Shown: one piece after another, positions 1-10,200 of the stretch | Numbering within the stretch: position 1 is the first letter of the stretch | Layout: each line of letters begins with the position of its first letter | NCBI RefSeq assembly: GCF_008035925.1 | Contig: NZ_CP036264.1 | Location: forward strand, 8,222,343 to 8,286,342 | Length of the DNA: 64,000 nucleotides | From: Stieleria maiorica | GTDB lineage: Bacteria > Planctomycetota > Planctomycetia > Pirellulales > Pirellulaceae | Reading direction: 5' to 3' | The notes under the pieces: model-generated | The model's input: only the letters and a program-made list of their open reading frames with translations | Databases searched by the model: none | What the model was told of the DNA's origin: nothing | Translations under genes and position numbers: made by a program

Positions 1-3000
1 GGTGAATTCATCACCATCACGCAAGGCTCGGTGAGTGTCCGCTATGAGTTCGAATCGATCAGCAACGGCGGCGGTGTTCGCAGCGGGGCGATCCCCGTTC
101 CGTTCCAACCCGGCAGCACGACGCTGGATGTCGCCAACAGCTTGGCGGCCGCCATCAGCAGCAACCGGGGTGGATTGGTCTTCACCGACGATCCCGCGGT
201 CACGCCACAAGGCCTGGTCGCGCTCAATGACGTTCCGGGCACGTTGATCGATGTGGCGACGGCTCCTTCTCTGATCCTGGGCGGCGTCCCCGGCGGGGCG
301 GTGGCGGTCAACTTCTCGCCGGCCGATTCCAAGTTCGACATCAACCAGGCCCTGCTCAACGCGATCAATTCGATCGGATCGGGATCGACCCTGTTTGCCA
401 CCGATCGCGGCGGAGCGACGTTGTTCGTCGAAAACGGCCGGTTGTTCGAAGGGGTGTTGGATTCATACTTCTTGCCGGCGATCAAGGACGTCAGCGGCAA
501 CACGTTGATGCCCAACCGCGAAGACAACACCACGCAGTTCACGCTGCTGTTGCCGACGGTCGCCTTGGATTACGGCGATGCGCCCGATCCACGCGATCTG
601 ATTCCCGGACGTTATGCCTCCTTGCTGCTGAACGATGGTGCACGGCACGTCGTCACGCCCGATCTGAAACTCGGCTCGCGGGTCGATTCGGAGCCGGATG
701 CCCAAGTCACCGGCAACGCCGATGGCGACGATCTGGTGGTGTCCATCTCGACGTTCCCGGTCAACGGAGGACTGTTCGGAGCGTTGAAGGGCAACGGTTT
801 CGCAGAGATCCAAGTGCTCTCGAGTGTCGATCCGCTGACGCGTGACGGCGACATGGTCACGCTGACGTTGGCCGACCGAACGGTCACGATCGAATTTGAT
901 ATCGACGGGATCTTCGCCGAGCAGAACTTCGCCATCACGCCGACCGACCCGACGTCGACCGCCTCGATCGCCGAAGCGGTTGCCGCGGCGATCCGGCAGA
1001 CGGGACTCGATGCGGGCGAATTGGAAGTCATCGGTGATCGCGTGATCGTCTACAGCGACGACGAAGACGGCGTCTCCTTTGCCAGCGAATTCAACCCCAA
1101 CGGAAACCTGAGCAAGGGGATTCCGACACCGATCAGCGTCACCGTGACCGGAGGGGGACACCTGCAAGGTTGGATCGACTTCAACGCCGACGGCGACTGG
1201 GACGATCCGGGCGAGCAGATCATCGGTGCGTCGACGCCGGGATCGGTGTTCAGCGACATCGGATCGCCGGTGACCCGCGTCTTCAACGTCACCGTGCCGC
1301 CGTTCGCCTCGCCGCCACCGGAGTCGGTGACGACGTACGCCCGCTTCCGCGTGTCGCGCGAAGGCGGACTGCAACCCGACGGTTTGGCGCTCAGCGGTGA
1401 AGTGGAAGATTACAGTGTCTTGCTGGTCCCCGGATCGGCGCCCACGATCCCCGCGGCCCAACGCAACCCGATTTACACCGCCCAGGAAGACGGTTCGCTG
1501 TTGGTGTTGGACGAGGACGGTTCGTCCACGACGACGCCGACCGATGACGGGCTGCTGCGTGGCATCTTTGATCCCGACGGCGACCCGGTGGCGATCTATC
1601 GCGGCGATGTCGGCGTTCGAGACCTGTTCACCGACTCGGGAGAGAAGGCCGGTGAATTGGATCTGGCCGCCAACGGCACGTTCACCTTCATCCCCGAGCC
1701 CGACTTCAACGGCCAAGTTTCCTTCACGGCGCTGGTCACCGACGTCAAACCGGGCGCACCGGGAACGGAGTTGGTCAACCCGAATCCGCTGACGGTGACG
1801 ATCGATGTCGCCGCGGTCAACGACAAACCGTTTGCCACCGTTTCGGACGTGACCACCAACGTCACGATCGATGAGGACCAGGTCACGATCTTCACCGCGG
1901 AGGACCTGATCGATCCGTTCTACCTGCCGGGACCGGCCAACGAATCGGATCAAGTCTTGATCTTCCAGTCGGTGTCCAGCCCGGTCTTCGGCGACTCGGT
2001 TTCCTCGCTCGGCGGAATCCTGGAAATCCTGGCCGACGGGCGAAGCGTGCGTTACACACCGCCGCAAGATTACAACGGCACCGCGCCGGATACCTTCAAC
2101 TTCGTCGTTGCCGATGTGCTGCAAGGAAGTTTGATCACTCAGTCGGCGGATAAACCGGGGACGGTTTCGATCACGATCAACGCGGTCAATGACCCGCCGA
2201 TCGCCAACCCCGATTTCTTCCTCGATGCCCAAGAGGACACCAATTACTCCATCGCCATTCGTGGCGGCGGATCGATCGTGGGGATCTTGGACAACGATTC
2301 CGCCGGACCGGCCAATGAGGTTCCACCGCTCGGAAACCAAACGATCACGCTGCCGTTGGATCAGTTCAACGGCGGGCTGAGCACCCAACGCGGTGGGGTC
2401 GTTCGCCACGTCAACGGACAACTGGTTTACACGCCGCCGGGACTGTACAGCGGTCCGGACGGTTTCACCTATCGAATCGTCGACAGCGAAGGTGCCGAAG
2501 CATTCGGTGCGGTCACGATCCGAGTCGGCGGCGAAAACAACACGCCCCGATTCGAAGGCATCAACGGCGAAAAGGATCTCAATGGGAACCCCGTCGACAC
2601 GATCACGTTGGCCGAAAGCAAGCCGAATGACGCGACCGAGGTCTACGTGCTCGATACCTGGTTCTCCGATCCGGAAAACGACAACCTGGCGTACTCCGTG
2701 ACCAGCAGCAACAGCCAAGTGGTGGCCGCTGCGGTCGACAACGGTTCGCTGACGTTGACCCAAACCGCGTACGCCTTCGGTAACGTGCTGTTGACGATCC
2801 AAGTCAGCGACCTGGACGAAAACAACCAGCCCAAATCGACGATCACCGAAACGGTGACGATCAGCATCGCCAACGAAAATGACCCGCCGGAGTTGCTGGA
2901 CGATCTGGGAACGGTCACCGCGATGGAGGGCGATCAGGTCACGCTGCAACTGACCCGACCGACGCGAGACGGTGTCGGGGCATTCTTCGATCCCGATGGC

Positions 3001-4080
3001 GATACGCTGACCTATCGCGTGGTGCGAATCGGTGACACGCGTTACACCACCGATCCGCCCGCCGAACCGCATCCGTTGATCGACACGATCTCGACCGCGG
3101 GCGGTCAGTTGACGATCAACCTGGACTCCGATGCCAGTGGGTTCGTCGAGATCGAAATCGAAGCGGCCGATTCGGAATCGCTGATCCGCGATGTGTTGAC
3201 GTTGAACGTGTTGCCGGTTCCCGACGCTCCGGTCGCGACCGACGATGCCTACAACGTCGCGATCGGTGCGACGTTGCGAGTGCTCAATCCGAACAACGGC
3301 TTGCTCCGCAACGACTTCGACGCCGACAACGACCCGATTACCGTGGACCTGGCCACCGTGACTCAACCGTCACGCGGGACCTTGGAAATCAACGCCGACG
3401 GCACCTTCGTCTACACCAGCATCGGCGGAACGATCGGTCAAACCGACTCCTTCACCTATCGCGTGATGGATCATCCGGCCAGCGGTTCATCCCGGTTCAG
3501 CGAGTTCCGAACGGTGACGTTGACGCTCAGTCAGTCGCAGTACCAGAACCCGATCGCCGGACGCGCCGCCGACGTCACCGCCGACGGATTCGTCACCCCG
3601 ATCGATGCCCTGCGGATCATCAACTTGCTGGCCCGCCGCAATCCGCCGACCGGGGCATTGCCGGTTTCGGAAATCGGTACCGCGCCGCCGGACTTCTATG
3701 ACGTCGACGGCAACGGAGAGATCTCGCCCAACGACGCGTTGGTGGTGATTAACACGTTGGCGTTGATGCAAAACGCCGGTGGCGAAGGCGAAGGATTGGC
3801 GGGCGGAGCCTCGGCAACGGCCTTTGCCGCTCCGAGTTCCGATTTCCTGCCCACCGCCGACCGCGTTGCCGCGCCGATCGTACCGCAAACCGAACCGGCC
3901 ATGACGGTGACCGAGTCGACCGACGCCCTGTTGACCGCGGGTCTGCAGATCGAATCGGTTAACCTGGACGCCGCCGGAAACGCGTTGGCAGACCACACCG
4001 CCGGGGAGACCGATGAATCGTCGGTCGACGACGCGTTGGCCGACTGGTTCGCAGAATTGGAGTCGCCGCTTGATCCCTAA
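1..4080 (+). CDS. C-terminal part of a giant secreted dockerin/GEVED/cadherin-like protein (5' end outside window)
   Basis: The frame is open from the first base, so the gene starts to the left; 1,359 residues are visible. A start at the GTG at 31 is possible but unlikely, because the sequence before it (EFITITQGS) is the same kind of beta-module. Order seen: beta-sandwich modules; a DYGDAP motif with 'NDGARHVV' (about nt 565-660); a GEVED module with 'WIDFNADGDWDDPGE' ending in GEVEDY (about nt 1150-1420); several Ig/cadherin-like repeats with 'VNDKPF' and 'VNDPPI' linkers (about 1470-3520); two dockerin-type calcium loops, DVTADGFVTPIDAL and DVDGNGEISPNDAL (about 3575-3770); and an acidic tail. 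Known of these families: secreted or cell-surface proteins of Planctomycetes. Function is inferred only as surface structure or adhesion. It is a paralogue of the C-terminal half of the next gene. Confidence 0.9.
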   Translation, partial: GEFITITQGSVSVRYEFESISNGGGVRSGAIPVPFQPGSTTLDVANSLAAAISSNRGGLVFTDDPAVTPQGLVALNDVPGTLIDVATAPSLILGGVPGGAVAVNFSPADSKFDINQALLNAINSIGSGSTLFATDRGGATLFVENGRLFEGVLDSYFLPAIKDVSGNTLMPNREDNTTQFTLLLPTVALDYGDAPDPRDLIPGRYASLLLNDGARHVVTPDLKLGSRVDSEPDAQVTGNADGDDLVVSISTFPVNGGLFGALKGNGFAEIQVLSSVDPLTRDGDMVTLTLADRTVTIEFDIDGIFAEQNFAITPTDPTSTASIAEAVAAAIRQTGLDAGELEVIGDRVIVYSDDEDGVSFASEFNPNGNLSKGIPTPISVTVTGGGHLQGWIDFNADGDWDDPGEQIIGASTPGSVFSDIGSPVTRVFNVTVPPFASPPPESVTTYARFRVSREGGLQPDGLALSGEVEDYSVLLVPGSAPTIPAAQRNPIYTAQEDGSLLVLDEDGSSTTTPTDDGLLRGIFDPDGDPVAIYRGDVGVRDLFTDSGEKAGELDLAANGTFTFIPEPDFNGQVSFTALVTDVKPGAPGTELVNPNPLTVTIDVAAVNDKPFATVSDVTTNVTIDEDQVTIFTAEDLIDPFYLPGPANESDQVLIFQSVSSPVFGDSVSSLGGILEILADGRSVRYTPPQDYNGTAPDTFNFVVADVLQGSLITQSADKPGTVSITINAVNDPPIANPDFFLDAQEDTNYSIAIRGGGSIVGILDNDSAGPANEVPPLGNQTITLPLDQFNGGLSTQRGGVVRHVNGQLVYTPPGLYSGPDGFTYRIVDSEGAEAFGAVTIRVGGENNTPRFEGINGEKDLNGNPVDTITLAESKPNDATEVYVLDTWFSDPENDNLAYSVTSSNSQVVAAAVDNGSLTLTQTAYAFGNVLLTIQVSDLDENNQPKSTITETVTISIANENDPPELLDDLGTVTAMEGDQVTLQLTRPTRDGVGAFFDPDGDTLTYRVVRIGDTRYTTDPPAEPHPLIDTISTAGGQLTINLDSDASGFVEIEIEAADSESLIRDVLTLNVLPVPDAPVATDDAYNVAIGATLRVLNPNNGLLRNDFDADNDPITVDLATVTQPSRGTLEINADGTFVYTSIGGTIGQTDSFTYRVMDHPASGSSRFSEFRTVTLTLSQSQYQNPIAGRAADVTADGFVTPIDALRIINLLARRNPPTGALPVSEIGTAPPDFYDVDGNGEISPNDALVVINTLALMQNAGGEGEGLAGGASATAFAAPSSDFLPTADRVAAPIVPQTEPAMTVTESTDALLTAGLQIESVNLDAAGNALADHTAGETDESSVDDALADWFAELESPLDP

Positions 4081-4100
4081 CCCGCCCCCGATCGGCTTCG

Positions 4101-4147
4101 GTCCAGGCGGGCGACGCCCGACCACAGGGTGGCCGCCCGACCTGGAC
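4101..4147. terminator. Imperfect inverted repeat after the first giant gene
   Basis: Arms GTCCAGGCGGGC (4101-4112) and GCCCGACCTGGAC (4135-4147) pair with one unpaired base around a 22-nt loop. It starts 21 bp after the stop codon. There is no T-tract, so a terminator role is inferred from position only; it could also be a REP-like palindrome. Confidence 0.4.
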
Positions 4148-4189
4148 AAACGGCCACGACCCGACGCCGACATCGATTATGCTGTCACG

Positions 4190-4200
4190 GACATAATGTC
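4190..4200. promoter_or_regulatory. Small perfect palindrome in the leader of the giant gene
   Basis: GACAT-A-ATGTC is an 11-nt palindrome about 95 bp before the chosen start of the giant gene, in the more A+T-rich part of the 214-bp gap. It could be an operator, but no regulator can be named and chance occurrence is possible. No convincing -35/-10 pair was found next to it. Confidence 0.2.
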
Positions 4201-4294
4201 AGAACTGATTTGATTGAACGGACGGTCGCACGACGACTTTCCCTTGTTATACCTCCCTGTTTATTTCCTCACCGTTCTAGGCCAAGGTCAACCT

Positions 4295-7200
4295 ATGACC
4301 TCTCGACGAAACACTAAGCTCAAGTCTGCTCACAAGTCTTCGCGACGCACGCAACACGAAACGCTTGAGCGACGTGAACTGCTGGCGGCGGAACTGGAAG
4401 CACCGCGTTTGATCGCCGTCTCGGCAAACTCGGGCGAGCAGTTCGATCTCCAAGACAACACCGTGCTCTCGACCGCTCCGACGGAATTGAAGTTCCGCTT
4501 CGGTGGCGACCTGATCGATGCGGCGACGCTCGCCGGGATCCAGTTCAAACGCGCCGGCGGCGACGGTTCGTTCACTCCCGATGCCAATGAAGCCGCCGCG
4601 GGCCTGCCCGGGTACCAAGTCGTCACCCCTGGCTTCTTGGGATTTGAGGACGACGACGGGACCAACATCATCGTCGCCCGCTTCGCCGAGACGTTGCCCG
4701 ACGACCAGTACGTCGCCGAACTGGCTGGGTTTGACGATTCCAACCAGCAAATCGTCGGCCTCCGCGATGTCGACGGGGACCTGTTGCACACGGTCGGTGC
4801 AACCGACCCGGTCCGCCCGATCCAAACCGTCCGATTCGAAGTCGAAGTCGGTCCACGCGTGGTCTCGGTCGTCCCGCAGCCGGTCGAGAACATCAACGGA
4901 ACGTTGACCCAGCAACGCAACCAGGTGTTCGTTTACTTCAACGATGATCCGCTGTCCAACCCGCTGGCCGGACCGATCTCGTCGGCCACCAGTTCGCTGC
5001 CGGTGGTCAATCCGTCGTTCTACAAACTGATTTACACAGGCGAAACGGTTGAGAACACCGATGACCTGGTGACGGCGCCGTCATCGATCGTCTACGAACC
5101 ACTGCTCAATCGCGCCCGATTGACGTTCCCGGGCAATGATCTGGTCGATCTGTTGCCGCCCGATGCCAACGGCGATCCGATCGTCGGGGGGACATTCCGC
5201 TTACGCGTCGGCCGCGGTGACAGTTTGCCCTTGGCTCCGCAAGAACTGGCCAGCGGCGGAGGCGGCGCGGATACCTTTGATGCCGCGATGCCGCTGGGAA
5301 CAACCTTCGGCGCCGGCACACAAAGTGTTGTCGTGACCGAGGGCCTGATCAAAGCCTCCAATCCGATCATTCCCGATTGGCCGGGCGCCTATGACGCTCC
5401 GGGGCTGAGAGACCAACGCCGCGATGCACAGCAAAACGGACAGTCCGATACGACGGTCGGGATCAACATCTTTCCGTACAACTTTGCGCGGATCTATGGC
5501 ATCGATCCCCAATTCAATCGATTGGAAAACGCGATCACCGAAGCGCAGAAGCAGCGCGTTCGCGAAGTCCTGGATCTGTACAGCGAACGGCTGGGTGTGG
5601 AGTTCGTTGAAACCACCGATGCCGGATTGCAAATCGTCACCGGCGACATCCGTGCCATCGTCCAGACGGCTGATACCGGGGCCGGGGCAGACACGCCGCT
5701 CAGCCTGTACCGTGTCAATGAACGGGATCAATCCAAGGGCCTGTTGGTCCTCGATGCCGGCGAGAACTGGTACGACGGATACGGTTTCTCGCCCGACAAC
5801 CGGTTGAGCTATTTCCAAGAGGCGCTTCGGGGCGTGGGCGACTTGCTGGGGATCGGGAACCTGTTTGAACTGGCCCCGGGCGTCGCGGCCGGCGGCAGCA
5901 GCCCGGACGAACCGAACTCGGTGCTGTTTTCTGACCAGTACCTGCCGAATCTGCCCGTCGAGCCGGAGTTCCTGAGCCAGAGTGACATCACGATCGGGCA
6001 AGCATTGCATCGGCCCGAAAGCAACGACGTCGACTTCTACTCCTTTACCGCGACCGAAACGGGCCAGATTTCGATCGAAACGATCGCCGAACGTCTCGAC
6101 GGCAGCAGCCTGCTGGACACGCACCTGAAACTGTACCGTGTCATCGATGCGGCGGCCGACCAGTATGAGTTGGTCGCGCAGAACGACGACTTCTTCAGCG
6201 AAGACTCCTTCATCGGTCTGGAAATCGCCGCGGGCGATTACATCGTCGGCGTCAGCGCGAGCGGCAACGATCAGTACAACGGTTTGATCTCCGGCAGCGG
6301 ACTCGGTGGGACCAGCGAAGGCACGTACGAACTTCGCATGACCTTCAAATCCTCGGTCGGTCAAACGATCACCGACTCCAACGGCACGCAGTTGGACGGG
6401 GACGCCGATGGCGTTGCCGGGGGCGAGTTCAATTTCTGGTTCCGTGTGGCTCCCACGGTAACCAACGCCACCGCCGGTCAGCCCCGCACGATCTTTGTCG
6501 AAAAAGTCACCGGTGACGACGGTGTCGACATCAACGGCAACCCGGTCAACGATGGTTCGCTGCAGCGTCCCAAACGCACGATCGCCGCGGCGCTGCGATT
6601 GGCCCGCCCCGGTGACGTCGTGCGGATTTTGCCCAACGGCGGTGTCGACGGGTTGATCCACACCCAGCAGGACAACCTGGCGTATGAAATCGGCATCGGC
6701 GGTTCGAGCAATTCGGCGCTCAGCGACGGATCTGAATTCGTCGTCCCCAAGGGCGTGACCGTGATGATCGATGCCGGTTCGTTGTTCAAGATGAAAGACG
6801 CCAAGGTCAGCGTCGGTAGCGAAACGGTCGACGAAGATCGCTCGCTGGCCGCGCTGCAGATTCTGGGAACGCCCGTGATCGCGGGCGAGACCGGAGGGAC
6901 CGGCGAAGTGTTCTTCACCAGCTGGGACGATGAATCGCTGGGGGTGGACACGAATCCGCTGCCGACCACCGCCCAGCCGGGACAGTGGGCCGGCATCGAG
7001 TTCCGCAACGATTTCGATTATTCCGAAGGCCGTCCGGTTTGGGAAACCGAGGGGATCTTCCTGGACTTCGTCTCCCACGCCAACATCCAGTATGGCGGTG
7101 GCAGTATCAGTTCCAACGATCCGATTGTCACGCCGATTCAGATGAACGAGAGTCGGCCGACGTTGATTTACAACACGATCCGCAACAGCGCTGATGCGGC

Positions 7201-10200
7201 GATCAGCGCCGACCCGAACAGTTTCCTGGAAACCAATTTCAACGCGCCGGTCTACCAGCGCGCCCAACGGTTCACCAGCGACTATGACCGAGTTGGACCG
7301 GAGATCTCCGGGAACCGGTTGATCAACAACAGCATCAACGGTCTGTTCGTCCGCGTGGAGACACCGGCGGCCGGAGAGCTGGAGCCGATGACGGTCAGCG
7401 GCCGATTTGACGACCAGGACATCGTCCACGTGCTGAGCCAGGTGCTGGTGCTGCAGGGACAACCCGGCGGTGCGATTCTGTTGGAAGATCGGCCCGACGT
7501 GCTGAGCGTTTCGCCGACCTTGCGGGCCGACGGAACCCTGGTTGAAAACGTGGCGTATGACTATCGCATCACCTACGTGACCGCCGCGGGCAACGAATCG
7601 CTGTCCAGCTTGCCGACCGCTTCGATCGTGACGTCCAGCACGTCCAAGACGATCCGATTGGCAAATCTGCCGACGACGCCGCCGGAGTTTGTCGGCCGAC
7701 GTTTGTATCGAAGTATCCCCGGGTCGACCAATTACGAATTCGTCACGCAGCTCGACCGCGTGACGACCGGCTACACCGACAACGGATCGGCGCGCGGGGG
7801 ATTGCTGCGCGAACAAATCCGCCCCGATGCCAGTGGAGTCACGACCACCGCCGGTGCCGGCGGATCGCTGATCGCCGGCACGGCGTACGATTACCGCCTG
7901 ACCTTCTTCAACGCACTTGACGGGGAAACCCAGGCCAGCGACTCGACGGCGTCCTTCGTCGCGCCCGCCTCGGGGTCCATCGAGCTGGCCGGATTGCCGG
8001 CCGTTCCCGATGGATTTGTCGGTTTGCGGATTTATCGTTCGATTCCCGGCGGCAGCCAGTACGAGTTGATCGACCAACTGATCGCTGGAGAAACGTCGTA
8101 CGTCGACGAGGGCCGCGAGATCGATTTGCCGCAGCGGATTCTGCGCAATGACGGCAACAACGGCACGCTGTTCTTGCCCCGATTCGACGCCCGCTTGTCG
8201 ATCGACCCCGGTCTGGTCATCAAGCTGCAAAACGCGCGGATCGAAGCCGGTTTTGGCGCCGATTTTTATGCCGAAGGGGAGGACGGCAAAGAGATCATCT
8301 TCACCAGCCGCCGTGACGACAGCTACGGGGCCGGTGGAACGTTCGATACCAACAACGACGCGATTGCCGACAATGCCGCCCCGGGCGACTGGGGCGGGTT
8401 GGTGTTCCGTCAAGACGCCAGCGGCAGCCTGGACTTTGCCGAGGTCCGCTTTGGCGGCGGATCGACCGCGATCGACGGTCAGTTCACCGAATTCAACGCG
8501 ATCGAAATTTTGCAGGCCGATGTTCGCATCGCCAATTCAACGATCACCGACAACGACAGCGGGTTCGCCGCGGCGTCCACTCGTGGCGGTATCGGGTTCA
8601 ACGATGAGGCCGCCATCTTTGTCCGCGGCAGCCAACCCGTTTTGGTCGGCAACACGATCGAAGGCAACATCGGGGCCGCGATCAGCATCAACCCCAACGC
8701 GCTCAATGCCGATCCGATGCTGGACTACGGCCGATCGACCGGGGGCGTGGGAATCTTCACCGTCGACATGGACAACCAGGGGCCGGTGATCGCGGGCAAC
8801 CGTCTGGACGATAACACGATCAACGCCGTGCGTGTCCGCAGCGAAGTGCTGACGACCGACAGTGTTTGGGATGATACGGATATCGTGCACGTGGTCGAAG
8901 GTGAAATCGCATCGGCCACCCATCATTACCGCGGCGCATTGCGGCTCAAGAGTGACCCCAATCAAAGTCTGGTGGTGAAGTTCGGTCCCGGCGCCGAGCT
9001 GGTCGGCACGGGGCGTCCGCTGGACATCGAAGATCGGATCGGCGGCACGGTGCAGGTGCTCGGCACGCCCGGCAACCCGGTCGTGTTGACCAGTTGGAAC
9101 GACTCCACCGTCGGCGCCGGATTCACGCCTGACGGCGAGCCGATGAATTGCACGCTCAGTGCGTTGCAGTGCGAAGACATCATCGTCGAAACCGATGTGC
9201 CCTATGTCGACGTCGTGGTCGTGATGGATGAATCCGTTTCGATGGGATTTGTCCAAGATTTCAGCGAGCAATTCATTGTCGATTTGGAAGCGGGCCTGAC
9301 GGCCGCCGGGATCGGGGTCTCCGCGGGCAACCGCTACGGAGCCGTCGGATTCGGACGATCCGGCGCCGGGCAGTTGGGCAGATCGCTGCTGGTCGGCGGC
9401 AATTTGTTCGGCAGTGCGACCGACTACGCCGTTGCGGCGCAGAATTTTGTGACCGCGGGGTCCGCCGAAGATGGATTCGCGGGCATCGATTTCACGCTGC
9501 AAAACTATGCCTTCCGACCTGACGCGGCGAAGTTCATTATCCTGGCGACCGATGAACCCCGCACGAATCTGGTTCAATCCCTGACCCAAGCGTCGACGAT
9601 CCAAAGCCTGCGGTCGGCCGATGTGGCGGTTCAAGGCATTTTGGGAGTTTCGATCCAAACGGACGGTGGCGTCCGTGCCCTGGCGATCGACAACGAGGAT
9701 GTCTACGTCGAAACCGGGAACAGCTTTGTGACCGAACCCGGCGGACAGATCACCTTCGGCGCCAGCCTGGCCGACTATGTGCCGCTGGTCCAGGCGACTG
9801 ACGGAATCACCGGCGACCTGTCACAGATCGGCCGCAGCACTCAGACGGCACAAGTCTTCGGTGACGCGTTGATCTCTTCGATTATCGGCCAGGCCGGCGG
9901 GTCACAAGCCGACCGCGGTGCCCCGGGCGACTGGCTAGGTCTGCGGCTGGAGTCGTACATCAACGACCGCAACGTCGCCTACGTGCTGGAGCAGGAGACC
10001 GCCGACCCCGCCTCGATCGCGACCAACGCCTTTGCCGACAACGCGCAAATCGTCGGTGACTTGGCCGGCGGCGAATTCGCCGGCGATGAAAACGAACGAC
10101 TTGGATTCAATATCCGCGGCGCACTTGCGTCGCCCGACGACGTCGACACCTACAGCTTCACCGCGACCGGCGGGACGGGCGTCTACATCGACATCGACGA

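Noticed and set aside
463-3366. Long minus-strand open frame (967 codons) opposite the first giant gene
   Set aside because: Arg/Asp/Val-rich product with no domain; it is the mirror of GAC/GTC-rich codons in the real gene. Similar antisense frames at 5201-8413, 17351-19933 and 25076-28126 were rejected for the same reason.
4214-4294. Upstream extension of the giant gene from TTG 4214
   Set aside because: It adds 27 residues ahead of the LEPR-XLL-type N-terminus without a ribosome site; ATG 4295 gives the expected motif position.
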